The notes: generated by a model from the sequence alone, not told the origin. 64,000 nt of DNA from Mucilaginibacter rivuli (GCF_019391655.1 NZ_JAHXPQ010000002.1:620001-684000); one strand, 5' to 3'. Positions 9,385 to 18,603 are shown, counted from the stretch's first letter. Numbers and translations are program-made.

Positions 9385-10203
9385 CTATTCCTTTTTATAC
9401 AGTATGCCGGCAATATCAGCCGACATTTTTATACCTTTTATCATGGCCGAGCTAAAGCCATTGTGTTCCATCTCGTTCAAACCGGCAATGGTACATCCTT
9501 TTGGCGATGTTACCTTATCAATCTCACTTTCAGGGTGGCTGGCTAATTGCAGTAACAGGTCGGCTGCGCCTTTGGCTGTTTGAGCTGCCATTTTCAAAGC
9601 ATCATGTGCATGGAAACCTATCTCTGTACCACCTTGTGATGCCGCGCGGATAGATCGTAAAAAGAAAGCGATACCGCAAGCGCACAAAGCAGTAGCCGAT
9701 GTCATGAGTTCTTCATTTATCGGGATGGTAACCCCTACGGTATCAAATAATTCTTTTGCGATGGCGATGCTGTGTTTATCGGCATTATCACTACCAATAC
9801 AGGTCATGCTTTGGCCTATGGCAATTGCGGTATTTGGCATAGCCCGTACTACAGGTACATCAATATCAAGGTAATGGCGTATATCTGCGCACTGAACCCC
9901 TGATATTACAGAAATAAGCAAGTGTTTTTTTGGCTTAATGCTCTCTTTTATCTCATCAAGCAATTTGTTAAGCTGCTGGGGTAGTACCGCCAACACAACA
10001 ATATGGGCCTTTGCCGCTGCTTTAGCATTGTCGTTGGTTACTTTATAGCCTTCTGCCGCCAGGTCATCCAAGGCGGCTATATTGCGGCGGGTTAATGTTA
10101 TTTGTGATGCCTGGTATATGCCGGCCTTAACCAGGCCTTTTGCCAATGCAAGCCCAATGTTTCCACTCCCTAAAATTGCGATGTTCTTTTGTGATGTGAT
10201 CAT
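9385..10203 (-). CDS. proC: Pyrroline-5-carboxylate reductase
   Basis: It reduces pyrroline-5-carboxylate to proline with NAD(P)H in the cytosol. The 272-residue length is normal. The Rossmann loop AILGSGNIGLALAKGL is at about 9-24, MPNTA lies mid-protein, and the C-terminal dimerisation domain carries the QTAKGAADLL stretch. The usual PGGTT loop reads SPKGCTIAGL, a modest departure. Its ATG overlaps the argB stop by four bases (ATGA), so the two are translationally coupled. The pairing links the two glutamate-derived pathways, proline and arginine/ornithine. Confidence 0.93.
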   Translation of the reverse strand: MITSQKNIAILGSGNIGLALAKGLVKAGIYQASQITLTRRNIAALDDLAAEGYKVTNDNAKAAAKAHIVVLAVLPQQLNKLLDEIKESIKPKKHLLISVISGVQCADIRHYLDIDVPVVRAMPNTAIAIGQSMTCIGSDNADKHSIAIAKELFDTVGVTIPINEELMTSATALCACGIAFFLRSIRAASQGGTEIGFHAHDALKMAAQTAKGAADLLLQLASHPESEIDKVTSPKGCTIAGLNEMEHNGFSSAMIKGIKMSADIAGILYKKE

Positions 10204-10994
10204 ATCCCTGTGCTTAAACGGGTTCCAAATGTTTTATTGTTTTTAATGTTGCCAAGCTCATCGGCATGGCCTATAATTACGGCTTTTACACCGCATGCTA
10301 TGGCGTTGAAGGCGTTATCCAGTTTTGGTAACATACCGCCGGCAATAATTTGTTGTTTTTTTAACTCTTCGTAGCGCACAGGGTTAATATCGCGTATTAA
10401 CGAACCTTCATCGTCAATATCCTGCAAAACACCCTTTTTCTCAAAGCAATAAATTAGCGTAGTTTCATATAAATTGGACAAAGCCACGGCTAATGCCGAT
10501 GCAATAGTATCGGCATTGGTATTCAATAACTGCCCTGCGCCATCATGTGTTAATGCCGAGAACACAGGTATAAACCCGGCCTCCATTAATTTATTAATGT
10601 TATTGGGGTTTATTGATTGTTCGTCAATATCGCCAACAAAACCATAGTCGATAGTTTTAACAGGTCGTTTTTTAGCTTTAATGAAATTGCCATCGGCGCC
10701 GGTCAGGCCAATCGCGTTACAATTAATTGCCTGTAACGATGCCACAATGTTTTTATTAATCAGGCCCGCATAAACCATAGTAACTACGCGTAAGGTTTCA
10801 ATATCAGTTATCCGGCGACCGTCAACTAATTTAGCTTCAATGCCTAATGTAGCCGAAAGTTGCGTAGCTACCTTGCCGCCCCCATGTACCAATACCTTAT
10901 AGCCGTCAAGTGATGCAAAGTCTTTTAAAAAGCGATGCAGGTTTTCGGAATTATCAATAACGTTTCCGCCTATTTTTATGACGTGTAGCTTCAT
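10200..10994 (-). CDS. argB: N-acetylglutamate kinase (possibly acting on an N-acyl variant)
   Basis: A 264-residue amino-acid kinase that phosphorylates the gamma-carboxyl of N-acylglutamate in arginine synthesis. IKIGGNVIDN (about 6-15) and VHGGGKVATQLS (about 37-48) form the phosphate and substrate loops, and LVDGRRITD follows. The C-terminal region has the ATP-site Lys in AGGMLPKLDNA. Some Bacteroidota use N-succinylated rather than N-acetylated intermediates, which this sequence alone does not settle. The gene leads a coupled unit with proC. The sequence CAAATATA at 11054-11061 is a TATATTTG -7 element on the minus strand, a good promoter candidate. Confidence 0.93.
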   Translation of the reverse strand: MKLHVIKIGGNVIDNSENLHRFLKDFASLDGYKVLVHGGGKVATQLSATLGIEAKLVDGRRITDIETLRVVTMVYAGLINKNIVASLQAINCNAIGLTGADGNFIKAKKRPVKTIDYGFVGDIDEQSINPNNINKLMEAGFIPVFSALTHDGAGQLLNTNADTIASALAVALSNLYETTLIYCFEKKGVLQDIDDEGSLIRDINPVRYEELKKQQIIAGGMLPKLDNAFNAIACGVKAVIIGHADELGNIKNNKTFGTRLSTGI

Positions 10995-11180
10995 TTTGTA
11001 TGTAAAATCAATAGTTTTAGGCCATTTGTGCTACAAATATAAGGTTTGATTTAAATGAGTTGGTTGTTTTTATTAAAACTGACCTTGTAATTGGATTTTT
11101 TCACGAAAAAAAAGGTATTTTGTTATTAAATTATCTTGAAATGTATCAATAGTTACTTATTGGAAAACATAAAACCCAAT

Positions 11181-11212
11181 TTTGACTTTATTAAACATAA
11201 GGCTTAGCTTTA
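11181..11212 (+). promoter_or_regulatory. Candidate promoter of the NADH dehydrogenase gene
   Basis: A TTTG (11181-11184) and a TAGCTTTA (11205-11212), 20 bases apart, fit the Bacteroidota -33/-7 pattern TTTG-N19/20-TAnnTTTG except for the last base. The start codon follows only 7 bases later, so the leader would be very short or absent. Confidence 0.4.
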
Positions 11213-11219
11213 CTGCAAT

Positions 11220-12509
11220 ATGCATTTAAACGAGATCACTAATCATCCACGTATTGTTATTATTGGCGGCGGCTTTGGCGGCATTGAACTGGCTAAAAAA
11301 CTAAAGGATAAGCCGGTTGAGGTTTTAATGGTCGATAAAAACAATTACCATACATTCCAGCCGCTTTTATACCAGGTTGCCATGGGAGATATCGAAGCTG
11401 ATTCGATCGCTTTCCCGATAAGGAAGATATTTGGTGATCAGCGTAATTTTTCTTTCAGGATGGCTAATGTTCAATTCATTAATCCTGAAACCAATACCAT
11501 TACTACTGATATTGGTGATATAGCTTATGATTATGTAGTGATGGCAACCGGCTCAACCACTAACTTTTTTGGTAATAGCGAGCTGGCCAGTCGTACCATG
11601 CCCATGAAAAGTATTCCTGAAGCGCTTAATCTGCGCAGCCTTATTCTGCAAAATATTGAGAAAGCTATTATTACAGAAAGCCAGGAAGAGAAGGAAGCAT
11701 TACTAAATTTTGTTGTGGTAGGAGGTGGGCCAACGGGGGTAGAATTATCAGGGGCTTTGGCCGAGATGCGTAACTACGTGCTCACTTACGATTATCCCGA
11801 ACTACGCAAGGAAGATATGAAAGTTTATCTTGTTGAGGGTAAAGAGGAATTACTGGCTGTTATGTCGCCCAACGCGTCTAAAAAGGCTAAGGATTTTTTA
11901 ACAGAATTGGGAGTCGAAGTTCATAATGATGTACACGTACAAAGCTATACCGGCGATGAACTGGTTATAGATAACGGCAAGCGCATACAAACACGCAATG
12001 TACTTTGGGCTGCAGGGGTTAAAGGAGAAGTGATAAAAGGTATCCCGAAAGAAATACTGGTACGTGGAAACCGTATACAGACCGATGAGTTTAACCGTGT
12101 AAAAGGCTATGGAAATATTTTTGCAATTGGCGATGTAGCAGCGGTAATTACACCCGATACTCCCGAAGGGCATCCGGGTGTTGCGCCGGCCGCTATACAA
12201 CAAGGTAAGCACCTGGCTAAAAACCTTACCCGCTTATTAAATAATGAGCCCATGGAGCCGTATAAATACTTTGATAAAGGTTCATTGGCAACAATAGGAA
12301 AAAACTTGGCTGTTGCCGATTTAGGTAAGCTGCATTTTCAAGGATTTTTTGCCTGGCTAATATGGGGTTTTGTTCACCTGATGTCATTAGTGAGTGCACG
12401 TAACAGGCTTATTGTACTTATTAACTGGGCCGGCAGCTATTTTAGTAACAGCAGTGGATCGCGGCTTATTATCCGTAAGTACGATTCGGAAAAAATGAAG
12501 ATACAATAA
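11220..12509 (+). CDS. Type II NADH dehydrogenase (NDH-2-like FAD oxidoreductase)
   Basis: A 429-residue pyridine nucleotide-disulfide family flavoprotein. It would oxidise NADH and reduce quinone at the inner membrane without proton pumping. FAD binds at IIGGGFGGIE (about 15-24), NADH binds at VVGGGPTGVELSG (about 165-177), and the second FAD contact is FAIGDVAAV near residue 303. NYHTFQPLLYQVA is typical of NDH-2. The C-terminal stretch FFAWLIWGFVHLMSLV is the amphipathic/hydrophobic membrane anchor. It is monocistronic, with its own promoter candidate and terminator. Confidence 0.92.
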   Translation: MHLNEITNHPRIVIIGGGFGGIELAKKLKDKPVEVLMVDKNNYHTFQPLLYQVAMGDIEADSIAFPIRKIFGDQRNFSFRMANVQFINPETNTITTDIGDIAYDYVVMATGSTTNFFGNSELASRTMPMKSIPEALNLRSLILQNIEKAIITESQEEKEALLNFVVVGGGPTGVELSGALAEMRNYVLTYDYPELRKEDMKVYLVEGKEELLAVMSPNASKKAKDFLTELGVEVHNDVHVQSYTGDELVIDNGKRIQTRNVLWAAGVKGEVIKGIPKEILVRGNRIQTDEFNRVKGYGNIFAIGDVAAVITPDTPEGHPGVAPAAIQQGKHLAKNLTRLLNNEPMEPYKYFDKGSLATIGKNLAVADLGKLHFQGFFAWLIWGFVHLMSLVSARNRLIVLINWAGSYFSNSSGSRLIIRKYDSEKMKIQ

Positions 12510-12525
12510 CATATAAACAAAAAAA

Positions 12526-12552
12526 GCTCCCTCAATTTAAGGGAGCCTTTTA
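12526..12552. terminator. Bidirectional intrinsic terminator
   Basis: The arms GCTCCCT (12526-12532) and AGGGAGC (12540-12546) enclose a 7-base loop. T-rich tracts lie on both sides. It separates the convergent NADH dehydrogenase and metalloprotease genes. Confidence 0.85.
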
Positions 12553-12577
12553 GTTTAAAACAGTATAGGTATTAATA

Positions 12578-15166
12578 TTATCCCTTAGGGTTTAGGGCAT
12601 CGTTTATCCTATCCGATAAGTCCTGCAGGTGATAAGTGGTCATGCTGTCGGTTATTGACGAGTTTTTTATCATCGCGTTAATTGCTTTAAGCTGGGCTTT
12701 AGCTACCGATACCACATCAGTTGATTCTTTATCAGCATCACGCGGGGCGCCGCCACCTCTTCTGCCTGCAGCCAGCGCTGCTACAGCAGGGTCAACCGGA
12801 GGGGTAGGTTTAACCAATGTGATTAGCTTTTCAACATATAGTTTTTGCAGGTTGCGGCGATATACATCAACTGCCTGGTTTGCTTTTACTTCTCTAAAAA
12901 TAGAGTTGTTTATATCGGTAAAAAAATCACTGATCTTGTACGCTCTTGCGCCATCTTCAGCTTCGGCCGATATTAGTTTGTATAATGTGTGGTTGCTAAG
13001 TAAACGGGTTAAGGTTGTATTTTGTAATCCGGATACGATTAACAGCCCGTTACCTTGTGTATTGCTTAATATATAATCATTTAATAACCATGTTGGGGTA
13101 GTAAACAATTGGGTATCCAAAAATGCCATAGCCTCTTTTTGAGTAGCGGCAGGTACGTTTTCGTATACTTTACCAACTTGCTCAACAGTTTTAGGGTTTT
13201 CATATACCCCTGCTATGTTTTTGGTTACGTGGCCCATATAGCGGCCAAATTGAGTGGTTAGCTGCCCATACATACCTTCCAGGTCATCATAACCATCATT
13301 AGGCTCTTTTGTCCATTCAGGCAGTTTTGCCAATATCACTTTTAGGTTTTTAATGCCATAAGTACTTGCCTTCATGGCGTTATCACTAAGGTCCTCATTT
13401 TGTGAGTGCGGATCATCAGGGTTACTTTCGGTACCAAACCACAGGTGGCGGTCTTTTAAGCGCTCAACTGATATTTTATTCAGGATAGCTTTCTCTGCCT
13501 CCGGCGATGGAGAATTTGGCAATACTTTGTATCCCCATTCAATGGCCCATTTATCATAATCGCCAATACGCGGGTATAAACCGGCTTTGCTAATATTGTC
13601 TTCTGGTTGTGCAACATAGTTAAAACGTGCATAATCCATAATTGATGGTGTGTGGCCATTAGCTTCAACCCATGCTTTATTACGCAGATTTTCAACAGGA
13701 GTAGTTGAACTTGAACCCCAATTGTGGCGTAGCCCTAAAGTATGGCCTACTTCGTGCGAAGACACAAAGCGGATCAGGTCGCCCATTAGCTCATCGCTAA
13801 AGTGCATAGTGCGTGCACGCGGGTCAACCGCGGCGGTTTGTATCATATACCAATCGTGCACCAGTTTCATCACGTTATGGAACCAGTTGATATGCGTTTC
13901 CAGGATCTCGCCACTGCGCGGATCTGATATGTGCGGGCCGCTTGCATTCTCAGTTTCTGATGGTTTGTAAACAATGGCCGAGTGGGCGGCATCATCAAGG
14001 CTCCAGGTTGAATCCTGGGCAGGTGTAGGGGCCATTTTAGCTACTATAGCTTCTTTAAAGCCCGCTTTCTCAAAAGCTTTTTGCCAATCATTAACTCCGG
14101 CTATAAGATATGGTACCCATTTTTTAGGAGTAGCCGGGTCAATATAATAAATGATCTGTTTTTTAGGTATTACAAGTTCACCGCGTTTATATTTAGCCAT
14201 GTCCTCGGCTTTGGGCTCAAGTCTCCAGCGGGCAATTAATTCAATTGCTTTTACACCTTGAGGGTTGGCATCAAAATCGGTATAGCCGGTAGTGAAATAA
14301 CCAATGCGTTCATCGTAAAAGCGGGCTTGCATAGGTACTTTGGGCAGTATAACTAATGAAGTATTTAATTCAACGGTTTCCGAAGGTAAATTCGGGTTGG
14401 GCTGTCCTGTGCCGGTAGGGGCCGGAGTTCCGCCTCCACCACGGGCGCCAAAGCCTGTGGTAGCAGCCGATAGGTTATATGTTTTAATGGTTTTTATCTC
14501 AATATTAGTTGGGAAAGTTTTAACAGATTCGATATAACTACGGTCTGTGAGGTAGGCACCTAAACGCACACGTGATTTACCTTGTGCTGAGCTAAAAAAT
14601 AAGATGTCATTATCTCCATTTATATAATCAGTCATATCAACCACACTGCCTTTTGAATCGGGAGAGTAAGCAGCAATATTAAACGCCGCTGCAATGGCTT
14701 GTATGTTTGAACGTTTTACTGCCTGGTACATTGATTTGGTACTATCAGGACTATATGTTGCATAAGATATTTTGCGCATAAATATGCGGCTTAACGGACC
14801 TTTTTCAAAGCTTATTACAGTGCTGCCTATTTGGTCGCCTGCGTAACCATCGGCAACACGCATCTCGGCGCCGGCTTTTGATATACGGCTTACAACCAAT
14901 ATCTCGCGACCTAATAAGCTATCAGGTATCTCAAAATAGTATTTGTCGTCAATTTTGTGAGTTTTGAATAAGCCATTCCGGGTAATGGCTTTGTCGGTGA
15001 TAACGGATTTGTAAGGCCTTGGAGCAGCTCGGGGTGTCGCGGCGCCTGCAAAACCGCCTGTACGTCTGTTGGCGGTATCAGCAGTACCACCTCCTCCCCG
15101 TTGCGCTATTGCAGCACCGGAGCATAGTGTAACCGTAAAAAATACAGCAAGTAAATTTTTCTTCAT
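12578..15166 (-). CDS. Secreted zinc metalloprotease (DUF5117/DUF4953 type)
   Basis: An 862-residue exported metallopeptidase. A signal peptide (about 1-21) is followed by an RGGGG low-complexity stretch. The DUF5118/DUF5117 regions come next, then the zincin domain with the extended zinc motif HEVGHTLGLRHN at about 471-482 and a later SIMDYARFNYVAQPED that resembles the Met-turn. The family is abundant in Bacteroidota and thought to act in the periplasm or outside the cell on peptides; the substrate is unknown. Gly/Arg-rich insertions recur mid-protein (GARGGGG) and near the C-terminus (GRRGGGAPRD). It is monocistronic. Confidence 0.88.
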   Translation of the reverse strand: MKKNLLAVFFTVTLCSGAAIAQRGGGGTADTANRRTGGFAGAATPRAAPRPYKSVITDKAITRNGLFKTHKIDDKYYFEIPDSLLGREILVVSRISKAGAEMRVADGYAGDQIGSTVISFEKGPLSRIFMRKISYATYSPDSTKSMYQAVKRSNIQAIAAAFNIAAYSPDSKGSVVDMTDYINGDNDILFFSSAQGKSRVRLGAYLTDRSYIESVKTFPTNIEIKTIKTYNLSAATTGFGARGGGGTPAPTGTGQPNPNLPSETVELNTSLVILPKVPMQARFYDERIGYFTTGYTDFDANPQGVKAIELIARWRLEPKAEDMAKYKRGELVIPKKQIIYYIDPATPKKWVPYLIAGVNDWQKAFEKAGFKEAIVAKMAPTPAQDSTWSLDDAAHSAIVYKPSETENASGPHISDPRSGEILETHINWFHNVMKLVHDWYMIQTAAVDPRARTMHFSDELMGDLIRFVSSHEVGHTLGLRHNWGSSSTTPVENLRNKAWVEANGHTPSIMDYARFNYVAQPEDNISKAGLYPRIGDYDKWAIEWGYKVLPNSPSPEAEKAILNKISVERLKDRHLWFGTESNPDDPHSQNEDLSDNAMKASTYGIKNLKVILAKLPEWTKEPNDGYDDLEGMYGQLTTQFGRYMGHVTKNIAGVYENPKTVEQVGKVYENVPAATQKEAMAFLDTQLFTTPTWLLNDYILSNTQGNGLLIVSGLQNTTLTRLLSNHTLYKLISAEAEDGARAYKISDFFTDINNSIFREVKANQAVDVYRRNLQKLYVEKLITLVKPTPPVDPAVAALAAGRRGGGAPRDADKESTDVVSVAKAQLKAINAMIKNSSITDSMTTYHLQDLSDRINDALNPKG

Positions 15167-15353
15167 GTCAGTTAATGTGTTTAAAGTTCTGTTTTTAACA
15201 GAAAGTAAATATAACAGGCTCGTTTAGCAATTATGATTTTATAGCCTTAATGTTACAAATGAATGGGATGTTTTTTTCCGTTTCCTGGATGTTTTTGTAG
15301 CCAACTTATTGAAGTAAAAATAAACGGCCGGGAGATTGTTGCGATAAGCTGAT

Positions 15354-15392
15354 AAAATAAAACGCCATTACTTGTTTTATAGTAATGGCGTT
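15354..15392 (-). terminator. Intrinsic terminator of the Rrf2/oxidoreductase unit
   Basis: A perfect 11-bp stem (AACGCCATTAC at 15361-15371, GTAATGGCGTT at 15382-15392) with a 10-base loop and a T-rich minus-strand tail. It begins 9 bases past the oxidoreductase stop. Confidence 0.85.
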
Positions 15393-15401
15393 TTGGTTTA
15401 A

Positions 15402-16046
15402 TTAGTAACCTACTGTAAAACGCTGTTTAATAAATTGCGGGTTCTCTAATTCGTCAACTAAAGCTACGGCGTAGTCATCATACGTAATGCGGCTATTACC
15501 ATCAGCATCAAAGATCGGGTTGTCTTTAGCGATGCGGAACTTTCCTGTACGCTCACCTGGCTCAATGATTATTGCCGGGCTAAAAAATGTCCAATCCAGT
15601 TCTGTTTCCTTTCTGAAAACTTCAAGCGAATCGCGTTGGGCCAATGCCCCCGCTTTCCACATTTCCGGAAATTCAGGTGTGTCTACCAGTTGTACTCCCG
15701 GGGCAACTTCTAAACTTCCGGCACCTCCTACATTCAGTAAACGCTTAACCCCGGCTTTTTTTGCGGCGGCAATAACAGCTGTGGCAATATCACTAAACAG
15801 GTGGAAGGTATGGGGCTTTGTCCAATCTACACCAAAAGCGCTTATCACTGCATCATTGCCTTTTATGGCTTCGGCTAATTCATCTACATTTAATGCATCC
15901 GCTTTTACCAAAGTAAGATTGCCGTTTGTTGTGGATAATGTTTGCGGGTTACGGGCTATGCCGGTTACGTTGTGACCGCGGTTCAATATTTCTTCTGCAA
16001 TGCGCGAGCCTATTTTTCCGTTAGCTCCAATTAATGCTACTTTCAT
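15402..16046 (-). CDS. NmrA-like NAD(P)-dependent oxidoreductase
   Basis: A 214-residue atypical short-chain dehydrogenase. The cofactor loop is GANGKIGSRIAEE (8-20), and the basic IARNP that follows strand 2 suggests NADP(H). GNDAVISAFGVD and LLNVGGAGSLEV are the later core strands. The canonical YxxxK is not obvious, as in other NmrA/YwnB-type proteins, which may sense or reduce redox-active compounds. It lies 67 bases downstream of an Rrf2 regulator on the same strand, and both genes carry the same upstream dyad, so it is very likely that regulator's target. Confidence 0.85.
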   Translation of the reverse strand: MKVALIGANGKIGSRIAEEILNRGHNVTGIARNPQTLSTTNGNLTLVKADALNVDELAEAIKGNDAVISAFGVDWTKPHTFHLFSDIATAVIAAAKKAGVKRLLNVGGAGSLEVAPGVQLVDTPEFPEMWKAGALAQRDSLEVFRKETELDWTFFSPAIIIEPGERTGKFRIAKDNPIFDADGNSRITYDDYAVALVDELENPQFIKQRFTVGY

Positions 16047-16075
16047 GTTGTTGTTTATTTTTATTTGTTAATTTA

Positions 16076-16098
16076 ATTGTAATATATATTGTTACAGT
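16076..16098 (-). promoter_or_regulatory. Dyad operator upstream of the NmrA-like gene
   Basis: On the plus strand the arms are ATTGTAA (16076-16082) and TTACAGT (16092-16098) with a 9-base spacer. Twenty of 23 positions match the dyad at 16526-16548 in front of the rrf2-type gene. The shared element is a probable binding site for that regulator. It lies 29 bases upstream of the start codon, so binding would block initiation. Confidence 0.65.
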
Positions 16099-16113
16099 TT
16101 TTGGTAAAAAAAA

Positions 16114-16524
16114 TTAATCGAATTGATTTAAAAAGTTTTGCAGTGTAGTAGTGCTTAATTGTCCTACCATCGCGTTTTCTGCATCGGTATATAAATTGTT
16201 TAAATGTGTTTTTATTTGCCTGCCAATAGGGCATAAGGGGTTTGGTTCATTTTTCGCTTCGCCTAATAAGGATGATTGCTTAACCGCGTTATATACATCA
16301 GAAAAACGAATATTTGCCGCTGATTTATTTAGGTACACGCCACCATTTTTACCTTCTTTACTGGCCACAAACCCATGTTTTTTGAGGTTTATCAGTTCTT
16401 TACGCACAAGAACAGGGTTAATATTAATACTACCTGCTATATACTCGGATGATAGTAATTCGCCATTAGCACCGGCAAGCAGTGTGAGTATATGTACTGA
16501 TATAGCAAAGCGACTGTTATTCAT
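16114..16524 (-). CDS. Rrf2-family transcriptional regulator
   Basis: A 136-residue winged-helix regulator. The HTH spans about residues 9-60 (LLSSEYIAGSININPVLVRK is the recognition region), followed by the wing GKNGGVYLNKS. The C-terminal part has a single Cys in NPLCPIGRQIKTHLNN rather than the three Cys of Fe-S Rrf2 proteins. It is therefore unlikely to hold a cluster and may be a thiol-based sensor, like YwnA-type members. It precedes the NmrA-like gene. Nearly identical dyads lie in front of both genes, indicating autoregulation. Confidence 0.88.
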   Translation of the reverse strand: MNNSRFAISVHILTLLAGANGELLSSEYIAGSININPVLVRKELINLKKHGFVASKEGKNGGVYLNKSAANIRFSDVYNAVKQSSLLGEAKNEPNPLCPIGRQIKTHLNNLYTDAENAMVGQLSTTTLQNFLNQFD

Positions 16525-16525
16525 T

Positions 16526-16557
16526 ACTGTAATTTTTATTGTTACAGTACAAAGGTA
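16526..16557 (-). promoter_or_regulatory. Promoter and dyad operator of the Rrf2 regulator
   Basis: A minus-strand TACCTTTG (16550-16557) matches the TAnnTTTG -7 element. Immediately downstream of it are inverted arms that read ACTGTAA (16526-16532) and TTACAGT (16542-16548) on the plus strand, with a 9-base spacer. The dyad lies between the -7 element and the start codon at 16524, a typical autorepression layout. Confidence 0.65.
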
Positions 16558-16562
16558 CCTAT

Positions 16563-16609
16563 ACTTTTTAAAAAAGCAAGCCCGGATTAAAATATTTAAT
16601 CCGGGCTTG
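16563..16609 (-). terminator. Intrinsic terminator of the acyl-CoA synthetase gene
   Basis: A perfect 15-bp stem (16577-16591 with 16595-16609, core AAGCCCGGATT) and a 3-base loop. It is followed on the minus strand by a T-rich run, and it lies 22 bases after the synthetase stop. Confidence 0.85.
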
Positions 16610-16631
16610 TAAGATGTCTATAATTCGCAAT

Positions 16632-18545
16632 TTAATCCACTTCTGCTTCCTGCAGGTACATTTCTTCTATCGCATCGGCATATTTTTTTTCAATTACCTT
16701 ACGTTTAGCTTTCATAGTCGGGGTTATTTCGCCTTCATCCATACTGAAAGGGTTGCGTTTTACTTTGAAATTTTTAATGCGCTCAAACTTGGCCAGTTCG
16801 TTCGAAAACTTACGTATATCCTGGCCTATCCATTCAATAATCTCTGCATCGTCAATAAACAGGTCGGGTTTTTCAAAGTACTCGTTGCTCAGGTTAAAGG
16901 TTTCCTGCAGGGTTTCCCTTGCGGGGATAACAATGGCGGTAATGTATTCACGCTTATCACCAACTAAAAACATACCCTCAATTTTAGGGCTTTTTAAATA
17001 GGTGTTCTCAATCGGGGTTGGATACACGTTTTTACCGTAAGCATTAACCAGCATATTTTTTAAGCGGTCGGTAATTTGCAGGTTGCCTTTAAAGTAACGG
17101 CCAATATCTCCTGTATGGAACCAGCCATCTTTATCTATCGCTACCGCGGTTTCCTGAGGCTTATTCCAGTAGCCTTTCATTACGCAATGGCCGCGAACGA
17201 TGATCTCACCTTCTTCCGACTGGAAATCTTCTTTGAAGGATTCGTAGGTTTGTATGGTATATATCTGCGCCGTCTCTACATTTTGAATAGCAACCTCAAT
17301 ACCCGGAATGGTCCGGCCAACGGTACCATATACCTGGCGGTGATACTCGGTAACCGCCATTACCGGCGATGTTTCTGTTAAACCAAATCCTTCTAATATT
17401 TTGATGCCCAGATCGCCAAAAAACTCGCCAATATTTTTAGGCAATGCGCCGCCGCCCGATATCATGAATTTTAACCGGCCGCCGGTGCGTTCTTTTATCT
17501 TACTGAAAACCAGTTTTTCGGCCAGGTTGTATTGCTGTTGCAATATAAATCCGGCTTTTTTGCCATCCTCATGCACCAAACGGTATTTACGGCCAATGCC
17601 TAAAGCCCAAAGGAATATTTTTGCCTTCGCGCCACCTGCCGATGTACCATTCTTCATCGCCTTATCATGAATGCGCTCTAATAAACGTGGCACACAATTC
17701 ATTACGGTGGGGCGTACTTCACCCATGTTTTTAGCCAACAGGTCAAGGCTTTGGGCAAATGCTATTTTACAGCCTTTGGCCAGGCATACGTGGTAAGTTG
17801 CCGTGCGCTCAAATACATGCGATAATGGTAAAAAAGAAAGGAATGTTTCATGCTCATCTATCACCGGTATCTGGTCTAAACAAACACGTACGTTTTCTAC
17901 TAAATTAGAATGCGTAAGCATTACCCCTTTAGGCGTACCCGTGGTGCCCGATGTATAAATAAGGCACGACAGATCTGACGGTAATACCCCTTCGCGACAA
18001 GCGGCTATTTGTTGCGCGTATTTTTCAACACATTTGCTGCCCTCGTCAATCAGTTGGTTAAAACCTACCACACCGGCGTTAAGGCTTACTTTTTCGGTAT
18101 GTTTGCCAAAATCATCAAAAGCGGGGATAATGCGTATAAGTTCAGGGCAGTTATTGGCTATCTTGATTATCTTACGCAGTAAAAAAGGGTTTCCCACTAA
18201 AATGGTACGTGCGCCCGAGTCATTTAATATATATTCAATATCAGTTTCAGAAAGGGTAGGATAGATGGAGGTATTTACCGCGCCAATTTGCTGCAGTGCC
18301 TGGTCATAATACACATAATCAGGTCCGTTTTCGATGATCAGGGCAAGGCGGTCGCCTTTTTTTATGCCAATATCAAGCATATAGGCCGATATGGCATCTA
18401 TTTTTGTTAACGCTTCGCGATAGCTGATCTCGGCCCACTCGTTCCCTACTTTATGTATCAAAAAAGTATCGGTATCGGGGTGGATATTTGCTACAGTATT
18501 GCGGATGAGGCTTGGAACGGTTGACTTGGTGGTTACCGGGTTCAT
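16632..18545 (-). CDS. Long-chain fatty acid--CoA ligase
   Basis: A 637-residue AMP-forming acyl-CoA synthetase that activates fatty acids with ATP and CoA. The P-loop motif LIYTSGTTGTPKGVM is at about 194-208. FGLTETSP (motif II) and GWFHTGDIG (motif III) follow, and the C-terminal hinge is TDRLKNMLVNAYGKNVYP. The length above 600 residues matches the bacterial/eukaryotic long-chain type (FAA1/AAS-C-like) rather than the shorter E. coli FadD. It is monocistronic, with a good promoter (18574-18603) and terminator. Confidence 0.92.
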   Translation of the reverse strand: MNPVTTKSTVPSLIRNTVANIHPDTDTFLIHKVGNEWAEISYREALTKIDAISAYMLDIGIKKGDRLALIIENGPDYVYYDQALQQIGAVNTSIYPTLSETDIEYILNDSGARTILVGNPFLLRKIIKIANNCPELIRIIPAFDDFGKHTEKVSLNAGVVGFNQLIDEGSKCVEKYAQQIAACREGVLPSDLSCLIYTSGTTGTPKGVMLTHSNLVENVRVCLDQIPVIDEHETFLSFLPLSHVFERTATYHVCLAKGCKIAFAQSLDLLAKNMGEVRPTVMNCVPRLLERIHDKAMKNGTSAGGAKAKIFLWALGIGRKYRLVHEDGKKAGFILQQQYNLAEKLVFSKIKERTGGRLKFMISGGGALPKNIGEFFGDLGIKILEGFGLTETSPVMAVTEYHRQVYGTVGRTIPGIEVAIQNVETAQIYTIQTYESFKEDFQSEEGEIIVRGHCVMKGYWNKPQETAVAIDKDGWFHTGDIGRYFKGNLQITDRLKNMLVNAYGKNVYPTPIENTYLKSPKIEGMFLVGDKREYITAIVIPARETLQETFNLSNEYFEKPDLFIDDAEIIEWIGQDIRKFSNELAKFERIKNFKVKRNPFSMDEGEITPTMKAKRKVIEKKYADAIEEMYLQEAEVD

Positions 18546-18573
18546 CGGGTGTATTTAAGTTTATTACAAAAAT

Positions 18574-18603
18574 CAAATTTATGTATTTGCTATTAAATAC
18601 AAA
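18574..18603 (-). promoter_or_regulatory. Promoter of the acyl-CoA synthetase gene
   Basis: The minus strand reads TTTG (18603-18600), 18 bases, then TAAATTTG (18581-18574), matching the Bacteroidota -33/-7 consensus. It lies 29 bases from the start codon. Confidence 0.55.

Noticed and set aside
9275..9583. Plus-strand 102-codon frame
   Set aside because: It passes through the argB-proC terminator and the antisense of proC.
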